Shown here: positions 5,199 to 12,301 of the stretch, piece by piece | Layout: each line of letters starts with the position of its first letter | Position numbering within the stretch: position 1 is the first letter of the stretch | Origin: Eubacterium sp. | GTDB lineage: Bacteria; Bacillota; Clostridia; Lachnospirales; Lachnospiraceae | DNA length: 13,283 nucleotides | Assembly: GCA_003486385.1 (NCBI GenBank) | Contig: DNFT01000056.1 | Location: 1 to 13,283 of the forward strand | Reading direction: 5' to 3' | Notes under the pieces: model-generated | Seen by the model: only the letters and a program-made list of their open reading frames with translations | The model's database searches: none | What the model was told of the DNA's origin: nothing | Program-made: the position numbers and the translations under genes

Positions 5199-5938
5199 CA
5201 GCCTTCCTCCTTCTTAACAGTGCTTTCAGCCTTAGAAGCACCTTCATTCTGACTCTCCGCAAAGATTCTTCCGCCGCACATCATGTTGGTACAGGAAGCA
5301 CAGCCGCCATCCTTGCATATCTGAATATCCGAATACTCTTTTTTCTTCTTATTCTTGAACTTGTTCTGAATGGCGACAAGTGCGGCAAGAACGAAGAACG
5401 CTCCCGGAGGAAGAATGAATATAATCATAGGCTCGTATGAAGCCGGCATGATATGAAGCCCGAATACAGTACCCGCACCGATTAACTCTCTGAATGCACC
5501 AAGAACCGTAAGTCCGACCGTAAAACCAAGTCCCATTCCAAGTCCGTCAAACATACTCGGAAGCACAGGATTCTTTGAAGCATAAGCCTCCGCACGTCCT
5601 AAGATAATACAGTTGACCACGATGAGCGGGATGTATATTCCAAGTGCATCGTAAAGTGACGGTGGACAGTATGCCTGCATGAGGAAATCCACCACCGTAA
5701 CGAATGTGGCTACAATTACAATGAAAGCCGGCATTCTGACTCTCCCCGGAATAACCTTTCTGAGCATGGAAATCATAATATTCGACAATGTGAGCACTGC
5801 CGTCGAGGCAAGCCCCATTCCAACACCGTTTATAGCTGCTGTTGTGACCGCAAGCGTAGGACACATACCAAGCATAAGCACGAATGTAGGATTCTCCTTC
5901 ACAATGCCGTTATAAAGACGTTCAACACACTTATTCAT
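5198..5938 (-). CDS. rnfE: Rnf complex subunit E with a cysteine-rich C-terminal tail
   Basis: Integral membrane subunit (NqrD homologue) with six predicted helices over residues about 15-190. Cys26 (MLGMCPTLA) and Cys110 (VVNCIILGR) are the conserved ligands for the intramembrane 2Fe-2S cluster shared with RnfA. Beyond the last helix comes a basic linker (NKFKNKKKK, cytoplasmic by the positive-inside rule) and a tail carrying Cys208, Cys213, Cys216 and Cys221 in the pattern C-x4-C-x2-C-x4-C, then a charged end. At 246 residues it is longer than the roughly 195-230 usual for the family as I know it. The tail could hold an extra metal or Fe-S centre near RnfB/RnfC; that is inference. Its start overlaps the end of rnfG by 8 nt. 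Confidence 0.97.
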   Translation of the reverse strand: MNKCVERLYNGIVKENPTFVLMLGMCPTLAVTTAAINGVGMGLASTAVLTLSNIMISMLRKVIPGRVRMPAFIVIVATFVTVVDFLMQAYCPPSLYDALGIYIPLIVVNCIILGRAEAYASKNPVLPSMFDGLGMGLGFTVGLTVLGAFRELIGAGTVFGLHIMPASYEPMIIFILPPGAFFVLAALVAIQNKFKNKKKKEYSDIQICKDGGCASCTNMMCGGRIFAESQNEGASKAESTVKKEEG

Positions 5939-6632
5939 TTACGGCACCTCCTTCCATAGCGCCCATTAAAATGGAGCTTTTCTGCATTGCCCTGTATGCG
6001 GCAAGTGCAGCATTTACGCCATGAGTCATTGATCTGGTTGTGTATGTTGCTGATGAAATCGCATCAATCTCATTGTCTGCCTGCTTACCTGTCTTAGTGT
6101 AGGCAAATTCATCCGTTGCGACACCTGTGAACTGTCCGAGGAAGCTGTCGCTCTGTGCGTTCATTCCCAGTCCCGGTGTCTCGCTGATTGAGAGAATCTC
6201 AACTCCCGCAACCGTTCCATCGACAAGTATGCCGACAGACATCTGTATGCTTCCGCCGTAAGCCTCAGAGTTGGTGATGGTCATGACAAAACCTGTAACT
6301 TTTCCTTCCGAATCATAGGCTGTCACAAGTCCGTCAAGCGTGTTGGCTGTATTGTCTCCGAGTTCCGCCGCAAACCCCTGCGAAAGTGCCGTCAGCTCAT
6401 CAGCACTCCACTCATCAAAGCTCATCTCTGAGACGATACTGTCTGCAGCACCTTCCGCATCCGTAACCTGCTCATAATATTTGTAAAAAACAGCCTTATA
6501 TGCTTTCTCCGTCTTAGCCTTCGCCTGTGCTTCAATAGGAGACTTTGTAATATTATAGACCCCTCCAAGAAGCAGTCCTGCGATAAGTGTTATCGCAAAG
6601 AGGACAAGCGTATCTTTGATAATTCTTTTCAT
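5931..6632 (-). CDS. rnfG: Rnf complex subunit G, covalent FMN protein
   Basis: Flavoprotein subunit of 233 residues with one N-terminal membrane helix (about 8-28) and an FMN-binding domain on the outer face. The flavin attachment motif is D190-A-I-S-S-A-T196, matching the ApbE target pattern D-x-x-(S/T)-(G/S)-A-T, so FMN is expected on Thr196; here Ser replaces the commoner Gly. SETPGLGMNAQ at 150-160 is also typical of the family. It abuts rnfD with no gap and overlaps rnfE, so it is translated within the operon. An ApbE flavin transferase is required but is not encoded in this window. Confidence 0.97.
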   Translation of the reverse strand: MKRIIKDTLVLFAITLIAGLLLGGVYNITKSPIEAQAKAKTEKAYKAVFYKYYEQVTDAEGAADSIVSEMSFDEWSADELTALSQGFAAELGDNTANTLDGLVTAYDSEGKVTGFVMTITNSEAYGGSIQMSVGILVDGTVAGVEILSISETPGLGMNAQSDSFLGQFTGVATDEFAYTKTGKQADNEIDAISSATYTTRSMTHGVNAALAAYRAMQKSSILMGAMEGGAVNE

Positions 6633-7577
6633 CTACTTATCCTCCTTCCCGGCTTTTCTGCTCTTCTTCACTATGCCGAATGCTGTAGGAGCGGTAAGCT
6701 TCTCTATAATCGGCACTAAAAGATTGGAGAAGATGATTGCGTAGGAAACACCCTCCGCCGAATTTCCCTGAAAACGGAATATTCCGGTGAGGATACCAAG
6801 AATGATACCGAACACTATCTTGCCATTCTTTGTTATAGGGCTTGTGACATAATCGGTAGCCATAAAGAACGCTCCAAGCATAAGTCCGCCGCCGCAGAGC
6901 TCCGCCGCAAGATATGTAAGGTCGAAGCCCCTCCCGCCAAACAGAAGTGTATATACCGCAAATGTCGCGATGTAGGCAAGGGGTATCCTTATGGAGATTA
7001 CCTTTCTTATAAGAAGATAAGCCGCTCCGATTAAGATTGCTATAACCGAGGTCTCACCGATTGTTCCGCCTATGGTTCCGATGAACATTGACAGAACATC
7101 TACCTCGCCGCCAGCCTTCAAAACCGCAAGAGGTGTTGCCGATGAAACTCCGTCGTATATAAAGTTAGTCATATGTCCCGCAAATGAGATGAGCAGGAAA
7201 CATCTTGCCGCAAGCGCAGGGTTCATAAAGTTCTGTCCAAGTCCGCCAAAGAGCTGCTTTACAACAATGATGCCAAAAAGGCAGCCGAGAATGACAAGTC
7301 CTACAGGCATCGTCGACGGCATGTTAAGTGCAATGAGAAGTCCCGTGACAACCGCACTCAGATCAGCTATTGTGATGGGCTTCTTCATCAAAAATTCGTA
7401 GGCAGCCTCAGCTCCCACGCAGGAGAGCACGGACACAGCAACTATGAGTGCTGCCCTCCAGCCAAAATTATAAATACCGAATATCGTCGCCGGAAGAAGT
7501 GCTATAATCACGTCAAGCATTATCGTCCGGGTTGTCGTCTTATCACTCACATGTGGTGATGATGATACATAAGCCAT
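6633..7577 (-). CDS. rnfD: Rnf complex subunit D, membrane flavoprotein
   Basis: Integral membrane subunit (NqrB homologue) of 314 residues with about nine or ten helices. The covalent FMN site is D142-G-V-S-S-A-T148, with Thr148 as the expected attachment residue, followed by PLAVLKAGG. The conserved loops GGLGQNFMNPALAAR (111-125) and MATDYVTSPIT are present. It relays electrons between flavins and is thought to take part in ion pumping. A GGAGG ribosome site precedes the ATG, and rnfC ends 14 nt upstream. Confidence 0.98.
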   Translation of the reverse strand: MAYVSSSPHVSDKTTTRTIMLDVIIALLPATIFGIYNFGWRAALIVAVSVLSCVGAEAAYEFLMKKPITIADLSAVVTGLLIALNMPSTMPVGLVILGCLFGIIVVKQLFGGLGQNFMNPALAARCFLLISFAGHMTNFIYDGVSSATPLAVLKAGGEVDVLSMFIGTIGGTIGETSVIAILIGAAYLLIRKVISIRIPLAYIATFAVYTLLFGGRGFDLTYLAAELCGGGLMLGAFFMATDYVTSPITKNGKIVFGIILGILTGIFRFQGNSAEGVSYAIIFSNLLVPIIEKLTAPTAFGIVKKSRKAGKEDK

Positions 7578-7591
7578 ACCGATTCTTCCTC

Positions 7592-8917
7592 CTATTTCTT
7601 CTTTCTTCTCTCAGCCATTACCATTTTTCTCATTGCCTTTATGGACTGTGTGAGCTGTCTTTTTGCAGGGCAGATGTATGAACAGCAGCCACACTCAACA
7701 CATTCCATGCCGTAGCTGGCAACAAAGGCATCCATGGCACCTCTTCTTGCGAGCGTGGAGAGCTTTGCCGGAAGAAGATTCTCAGGGCATACCTCACCAC
7801 AGCGTCCACATCTTATGCATGGGCTTTCCGCCTTATCCTTTACAGTGTCATGTGTGAACGCAAGTAAGGATGATGTATTCTTAGTCACAGGCACATTGAG
7901 GCTGTACATCGCAAAGCCCATCATCGGTCCACCTGAAATCATCTTCTCCGGCTCACTTATAAAGCCTCCGGCAGCCTCGGCAATCTCAGTGTACGGTGTT
8001 CCCACATACACAAGAAAGTTTCTCGGATTCTTGACTGCATCACCGGTAACGGTAACGATACGCCTTGTCAGAGGTCTTTTCTCCATGACGGCATTATAAA
8101 TTGACACTATTGTGTCTACATTATGTACAATACATCCTGCATCCGCCGGAAGCATGGATGAATTAATCTTTCTTTTCGTCACCGCATATATAAGACAGCG
8201 CTCACCACCCTGAGGGTATTTGGTTCTGAGAGTATCTACAACGATCCTGTTCTCCCCCTGGGTCTTTTCCTGTAAAAGCTTTATCGCATCCGGCTTATTG
8301 TCCTCAACCGCAATGTGGCCTGTCGCCTTCGGGAATATCTGGAGCACAATCTTAAGCCCCTTTATGAGCTTATCCGTCTCCTCTAATATTCTGCGGTAAT
8401 CAGATGTAAGATACGGCTCGCACTCCGCAGCATTCACAATAATGGTGTCTATATCCCCCTCATTCTTAGGGCTTAGCTTCACATGTGTGGGGAAACCTGC
8501 ACCACCCATTCCTACAACTCCTGCTTCCTTGACAAGCGCTCTGATCTCACCTGCCTCAAGCTCATCTATCTTCTTAGTCTGCGGTTCAGCCTCAACAGCC
8601 TCATACAAGCCATCATTCTCCACTATAATCGCATTAACCTTCATTCCGGTAGCTGTAAGTCTCGGTTCAATACTCTTTACCGTCCCTGAAACAGATGAAT
8701 GGATATTGGCAGATATGAAAGCCTGCCCCTCCGCAATCTTCTGTCCCATAAGCACCCTGTCGCCCTTCGCAACAATAGGCACAGCCGGAGCACCGATATG
8801 CTGTGACAGCATAAAAACCAGCTCTTTTCCGGGCTTTAGTTCTTCGATTGGTGTATCCTTAGACATTGCCTTGCCATCAAAAGGATGAACGCCGCCTTTA
8901 AACGTCAACACCGACAT
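7592..8917 (-). CDS. rnfC: Rnf complex subunit C, NADH-reacting subunit
   Basis: Peripheral cytoplasmic subunit of 441 residues that exchanges hydride with NAD(H). The Rossmann-like, Nuo51-type domain shows GMGGAGFPTHVK at 136-147, part of the flavin/NAD site, followed by NAAECEPYLTSDYR. Two 4Fe-4S motifs lie near the C-terminus: Cys367, 370, 373, 377 and Cys406, 409, 412, 416. Length is normal for the short clostridial form and there is no long proteobacterial C-terminal repeat. It is the first gene of rnfCDGEAB; AAGGAGG lies 10 nt before ATG 8917. The leader contains a 19-bp palindrome that may be an operator. Confidence 0.98.
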   Translation of the reverse strand: MSVLTFKGGVHPFDGKAMSKDTPIEELKPGKELVFMLSQHIGAPAVPIVAKGDRVLMGQKIAEGQAFISANIHSSVSGTVKSIEPRLTATGMKVNAIIVENDGLYEAVEAEPQTKKIDELEAGEIRALVKEAGVVGMGGAGFPTHVKLSPKNEGDIDTIIVNAAECEPYLTSDYRRILEETDKLIKGLKIVLQIFPKATGHIAVEDNKPDAIKLLQEKTQGENRIVVDTLRTKYPQGGERCLIYAVTKRKINSSMLPADAGCIVHNVDTIVSIYNAVMEKRPLTRRIVTVTGDAVKNPRNFLVYVGTPYTEIAEAAGGFISEPEKMISGGPMMGFAMYSLNVPVTKNTSSLLAFTHDTVKDKAESPCIRCGRCGEVCPENLLPAKLSTLARRGAMDAFVASYGMECVECGCCSYICPAKRQLTQSIKAMRKMVMAERRKKK

Positions 8918-8980
8918 ACATATTCTTCCTCCTTTTTGTTCTGTGTGCCCAGACCATCGTTCAATTCCGCCTGCAGCACA

Positions 8981-8999
8981 AATTCAATCAGATTGAATT
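8981..8999. promoter_or_regulatory. Perfect 19-bp palindrome in the rnf leader
   Basis: AATTCAATC, A, GATTGAATT: nine-base arms with a single central base, 64 bp upstream of rnfC. It sits just downstream of the best rnf -10 box, where a repressor would block transcription; as RNA it cannot fold well with a one-base loop, so a DNA operator is more likely. The binding protein is unknown. Confidence 0.5.
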
Positions 9000-9008
9000 A
9001 TCAGAATT

Positions 9009-9020
9009 ATTATATAACAA
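9009..9020 (-). promoter_or_regulatory. Likely -10 region for the rnf operon
   Basis: The minus strand reads TTGTTATATAAT over 9020-9009, giving TATAAT and also TG-T-TATATA in extended -10 spacing. No good -35 is found at 16-18 bp. Initiation near 9002 would place the palindrome at 8981-8999 right at the start of the transcript. Confidence 0.4.
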
Positions 9021-9133
9021 TTGTATGCAAAAAATATAGTCTAAAATTTAACAAAATACTTTATTTAATTAACTTTGGAAATAATATACAAAATAATTTT
9101 ATATTTTTGTGCTTTTTTTCAGCTCATATTGTA

Positions 9134-9142
9134 TGTTATAAT
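9134..9142 (+). promoter_or_regulatory. Extended -10 promoter for the nuclease gene
   Basis: TGT-TATAAT at 9134-9142 is a perfect extended -10 element on the plus strand. The preceding region is T-rich without a clear -35. The leader would be about 50 nt. The 8918-9200 gap thus holds two divergent promoters and one palindrome; nothing else is seen. Confidence 0.55.
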
Positions 9143-9200
9143 AGTCAAAGATTTACATGCTTTGAAAAAAGAAGATTGTTTTGCCAGGAGGTCATCCGCA

Positions 9201-10298
9201 ATGCTCTGTATAACGAAGGAATTAGACGAAAAAATCGAACGCGTTGAATATACGGGATATGAAAAGGACGAGGTTGTATTCTTTGATATAGAAACCACCG
9301 GGTTTTCACCTGAAACGACTATTTTATATATGATAGGCTGCATATATTGCCAGCAGGACAGGCTCATCTGTACCCAATGGTTCGCGGAAAACAAGGACTC
9401 ACAAAAGGAAGTCCTTATAGCATTTATGGAATTTATCAGTAACTATAAGCTGCTGATATGCTACAACGGCATGGGCTTCGATATTCCTTATCTGCAGAAA
9501 AAATGTCACATGTACAAGCTTTCCTACAATTTAGAGCAGTCAAGGGTTCTGGATATTTACAAGCAGATACAGCCATTCCGCTCAGTTTTGCATATTCCTA
9601 ATCTGAAGCAGAGATCCATAGAGTTATTTTTGGGAATCAACCGTGAGGATAGATATAACGGTGGTGAACTGATAGAAATATATTTAAAATATCTTGAAAA
9701 CCATTCAGGTGAATATATGAATCTTCTTACGCTCCACAATCGTGAGGACCTCATCGGCATGACCAGGCTGTTGCCTATGCTTTCATATAAGCTTACCTGC
9801 AATGGTGGTTTTTACATTGAAGATATACAGAAAATATCATACAACAGTCCTGACCGTGCACCGGGAACCGAGGTTACTTTTCTGCTGCACCTTTCCTGCT
9901 CGGTTCCAAGGCGTATCTCCTTCGGAAACGAATCAGCCTTTTTTTCAATGTATGATGCGGCAGCTGCCCTTACGGTAAAAGCCCACACCGATGAACTTAA
10001 ATTCTTTTATCCTAATTACAAGGATTATTACTATTTACCACAGGAGGATACCGCCATACACAAGAGCGTAGCCTTCTATGTCGACAAGAACTTCCGGACG
10101 AGAGCCAAGGCTGCCAACTGTTACAGCAAAAAAACAGGCTGCTTTCTGCCGCAGTACGACGAGGTAATCAAGCCATATTTTAAAATTGATTACTATGATA
10201 AAATAACGTATTTTGAATTTACGGATGATTTTAAGAGCAATAATGAGTCCGTCAAAAAATACATATTACATATCATAAACAGCATTATCCGTCAATAA
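9201..10298 (+). CDS. DEDDh-type exonuclease-like protein (YprB/RNase_H_2) with unknown C-terminal domain
   Basis: Protein of 365 residues. Residues about 24-195 are an RNase H-fold 3'-5' exonuclease domain: DIETTG with Asp29 and Glu31 (Exo I), YNGMGFDIPYL with Asp94 (Exo II), and HNREDLIGM with His179 and Asp183 (Exo III), so all DEDDh catalytic residues are present. The type resembles YprB of Bacillus, whose substrate is not established. Residues 200-365 form a second conserved-looking domain with no motif I recognise; its core is around DYYYLPQEDTAIHKSVAFYV (275-294). I choose ATG 9201 because AGGAGG lies at 9186-9191 with 9-nt spacing and TATAAT lies upstream; the in-frame ATG at 9075 precedes the promoter and encodes an implausible leader. 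It is the only plus-strand gene, divergent from rnf and convergent with cheR, so apparently monocistronic. Confidence 0.85.
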   Translation: MLCITKELDEKIERVEYTGYEKDEVVFFDIETTGFSPETTILYMIGCIYCQQDRLICTQWFAENKDSQKEVLIAFMEFISNYKLLICYNGMGFDIPYLQKKCHMYKLSYNLEQSRVLDIYKQIQPFRSVLHIPNLKQRSIELFLGINREDRYNGGELIEIYLKYLENHSGEYMNLLTLHNREDLIGMTRLLPMLSYKLTCNGGFYIEDIQKISYNSPDRAPGTEVTFLLHLSCSVPRRISFGNESAFFSMYDAAAALTVKAHTDELKFFYPNYKDYYYLPQEDTAIHKSVAFYVDKNFRTRAKAANCYSKKTGCFLPQYDEVIKPYFKIDYYDKITYFEFTDDFKSNNESVKKYILHIINSIIRQ

Positions 10299-10335
10299 TA
10301 ATGGGACACGGAGTCAGTATCCGTGTCCCATTATT
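10297..10335. terminator. Bidirectional terminator between the nuclease gene and cheR
   Basis: A perfect 16-bp stem (10297-10312 with 10320-10335) and a 7-nt loop. The last two bases of the nuclease stop codon lie in the left arm, and the cheR stop begins one base beyond the right arm. A/T-rich stem ends give short U-runs in both directions. Confidence 0.9.
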
Positions 10336-10336
10336 C

Positions 10337-11119
10337 CTATTCCGGCTTTTTATAAAAGAATGAACGCTCCGATATATATCCAAGCTCCCTGTAATTGACT
10401 ATCTGCTCAGTACTTCCTACGAACAGTGTTCCGCCCGGCACAAGCGACTCATAGAATCTCCTATATATGCCATCCTTCGCTTCCTCTGTAAAGTAGATGA
10501 CGACATTACGGCACACGATAAGATTAAGCCTTGTAGGATAAGGGTCCTTTAACAGATTGTGCTTTTTAAATTCAACACACTTCTTCACCTCATCCTTAAT
10601 CTGGAACGAATTATCCCCTACCTTTGTGAAATATTTCGTCTTGAACTCATCCGGAAGGGCATTGAGGCTCTGCCCACGGTATAGTCCCATACGCGCCTTA
10701 TCAAGCACCTGCTCATCAATATCCGTTGCTATAATCTTAATCCGGTTAAGCGGCATGAACTTAGAAAGCAGCATCGCAAGCGAGTACGGTTCATCGCCTG
10801 TAGAGCATGCCGCACTCCATATCCTTACTCCGCTTCCGTACTTCTTAACCAGCTCAGGAAATACGTCCGACTCAAGAATCTTCCATTGCTCCGGATTTCT
10901 GTAAAACTCGGACACATTGATAGTGAGATAATTGACAAACTCCTCAAAAAGAGCCTTATCCTTCTTAATTGCAGCTATGTATTCGTCATAACCGGGATAT
11001 TTATTCTTGGCAATCAGTGTGTCGATACGTCTCTTCATCTGACGTTCCTTATATGAATTCAAATCAATACTTGTAAGGGCATACACATTTTTCTTAAAGC
11101 CCTCGTAATCATTTGCCAT
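10337..11119 (-). CDS. cheR: Chemotaxis protein methyltransferase CheR
   Basis: Transfers methyl groups from S-adenosylmethionine to glutamates of chemoreceptors, the adaptation step of chemotaxis. The protein is 260 residues. The N-terminal helical domain contains the TINVSEFYRNPEQW segment (67-80) typical of CheR. The SAM site follows: WSAACSTGDEPYSLAM (101-116) and ATDID (131-135), then CRNVVIYF (203-210) and a GG-TLFVGSTE end segment. It lacks extra fused domains. ATG 11119 is chosen over the in-frame GTG at 11128 because GGAG lies 8 nt before the ATG. It stands alone, not in a che cluster, between the S1 gene and the nuclease. The family call is very secure. Confidence 0.96.
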   Translation of the reverse strand: MANDYEGFKKNVYALTSIDLNSYKERQMKRRIDTLIAKNKYPGYDEYIAAIKKDKALFEEFVNYLTINVSEFYRNPEQWKILESDVFPELVKKYGSGVRIWSAACSTGDEPYSLAMLLSKFMPLNRIKIIATDIDEQVLDKARMGLYRGQSLNALPDEFKTKYFTKVGDNSFQIKDEVKKCVEFKKHNLLKDPYPTRLNLIVCRNVVIYFTEEAKDGIYRRFYESLVPGGTLFVGSTEQIVNYRELGYISERSFFYKKPE

Positions 11120-11156
11120 TCCAAACACTCCTTTATCGGTATAATATTACACAATA

Positions 11157-11200
11157 AACGCCACACTCCATGCAAATAATATCACAAGAAATGTGGCGTT
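11157..11200 (-). terminator. Probable terminator after the S1 gene
   Basis: On the minus strand AACGCCACA pairs perfectly with TGTGGCGTT (9 bp) around a 26-nt loop, followed by UAUUGUGU. The loop is long and the U-run poor, so termination may be partial and some transcripts may read into cheR. Confidence 0.5.
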
Positions 11201-11212
11201 CAAAGTCATAAA

Positions 11213-12301
11213 TTACTGCTCGTCCTCAGCCTTATCCTCATCCTTAGCAGGTGCAAGTAAAGCCTTGATGCTTAAGCTGATCTTCTTGGACTCAAGATTA
11301 AAATCAACAACCTTAGCCTCAATCTCCTGACCAACCTTAAGTACGTCTGATGGCTTATCTACATGCTCTAAAGCAATCTGTGAAACATGGAGAAGTGCAT
11401 CGATACCCGGCTCAAGCTCAACGAAAGCACCAAAATCTGTCATTCTGGCAACCTTTCCCTTAACCACATTACCAACTGCATACTTCTGCTCTGCTGTAGG
11501 CCATGGATTAGTATCCTCAAACTTGAGTGAAAGGGCAATCTTGTCACCCTGAATATCCTTAATGAAAGCCTTGACATGATCACCAGGCTTAAATACCTTC
11601 TTAGGATTCTCAATTCTTCCCCATGACATCTCAGAGATGTGAAGAAGACCATCCACTCCGCCGATATCGATGAATACACCGAAATCAGTAACATTCTTAA
11701 CTGTTCCTTCAACTGTCTGTCCAACAGAAATCTTAGAAAGAACTTCCTCCTGGCGCTTCTGCTTCTCAGCAACTAAAAGCTGCTTGCGGTCACCGATGAT
11801 TCTTCTCTTAGCTGTGTTGAACTCAGTGATAACAAAAGAAATCTCCTGTCCGGCATACTTAGAAAGGTCCTTCTCATAGGTATCGGATACAAGGCTTGAT
11901 GGAATAAATACTCTTGTCTCCTCAACTACGACTGTAAGTCCTCCGTTAGTAACCTGTGAAACCTTAGCGGTAAGAACTTCCTTATTCTCGAAAGCCTCCT
12001 CAAGTCTCTTCTTTCCATTCTCAGCAGCAAGTCTCTTATATGTAAGCATAACATATCCATCGCCGTCATTAACCTTAAGAACCTTAGCCTGCATCTTATC
12101 GCCCTCGTGTACGAGAGTGGTTAAATCAACGTTAGATGTGTTTGTGTACTCATTTCTGGTGATTATACCATCAGCCTTATAGCCAATGTTAAGTATAATC
12201 TCATCTTCCTTAACGCCGATGACTGTTCCTTCTACGACCTCTCCTGTTCTGATTGTTTTTAAAGATTCTTCTAACATCTGTTCAAAACTTAAATCTGACA
12301 T
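11213..12301 (-). CDS. rpsA: Ribosomal protein S1-like RNA-binding protein with four S1 domains
   Basis: Protein of 362 residues with four S1 (OB-fold) domains at about 17-90, 107-176, 191-262 and 278-348, and a short acidic, lysine-rich tail. The third and fourth domains carry the best signatures (TDFGVFIDIGGVDGLLHISE and TDFGAFVELEPGIDALLHVS). Four-domain S1 proteins are usual in clostridia, where six-domain Gram-negative S1 is absent; the role in translation initiation on mRNAs is therefore less certain than in E. coli. ATG 12301 lies 10 nt after GGAGG and inside the end of ispH, overlapping it by 13 bp. In several clostridia the two are one fused protein, so the overlap here is an unfused version of the same unit. 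Confidence 0.93.
   Translation of the reverse strand: MSDLSFEQMLEESLKTIRTGEVVEGTVIGVKEDEIILNIGYKADGIITRNEYTNTSNVDLTTLVHEGDKMQAKVLKVNDGDGYVMLTYKRLAAENGKKRLEEAFENKEVLTAKVSQVTNGGLTVVVEETRVFIPSSLVSDTYEKDLSKYAGQEISFVITEFNTAKRRIIGDRKQLLVAEKQKRQEEVLSKISVGQTVEGTVKNVTDFGVFIDIGGVDGLLHISEMSWGRIENPKKVFKPGDHVKAFIKDIQGDKIALSLKFEDTNPWPTAEQKYAVGNVVKGKVARMTDFGAFVELEPGIDALLHVSQIALEHVDKPSDVLKVGQEIEAKVVDFNLESKKISLSIKALLAPAKDEDKAEDEQ

Noticed and set aside
9046..9054. TTGTTAAAT half of a Rex-type redox operator upstream of rnf
   Set aside because: The Rex consensus needs an inverted TTAACAA half; the second half here does not match, so it is only a half site in A/T-rich DNA.
8483..9247. Plus-strand open frames over the start of rnfC and the rnf leader
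   Set aside because: No ribosome sites and no recognisable protein; they lie opposite or beside well-supported genes.
11131..11140. ACCGATAAA resembling a sigma-28 -10 just before cheR
   Set aside because: No TAAA box lies at the required distance, and transcription would start inside the ribosome site of cheR.
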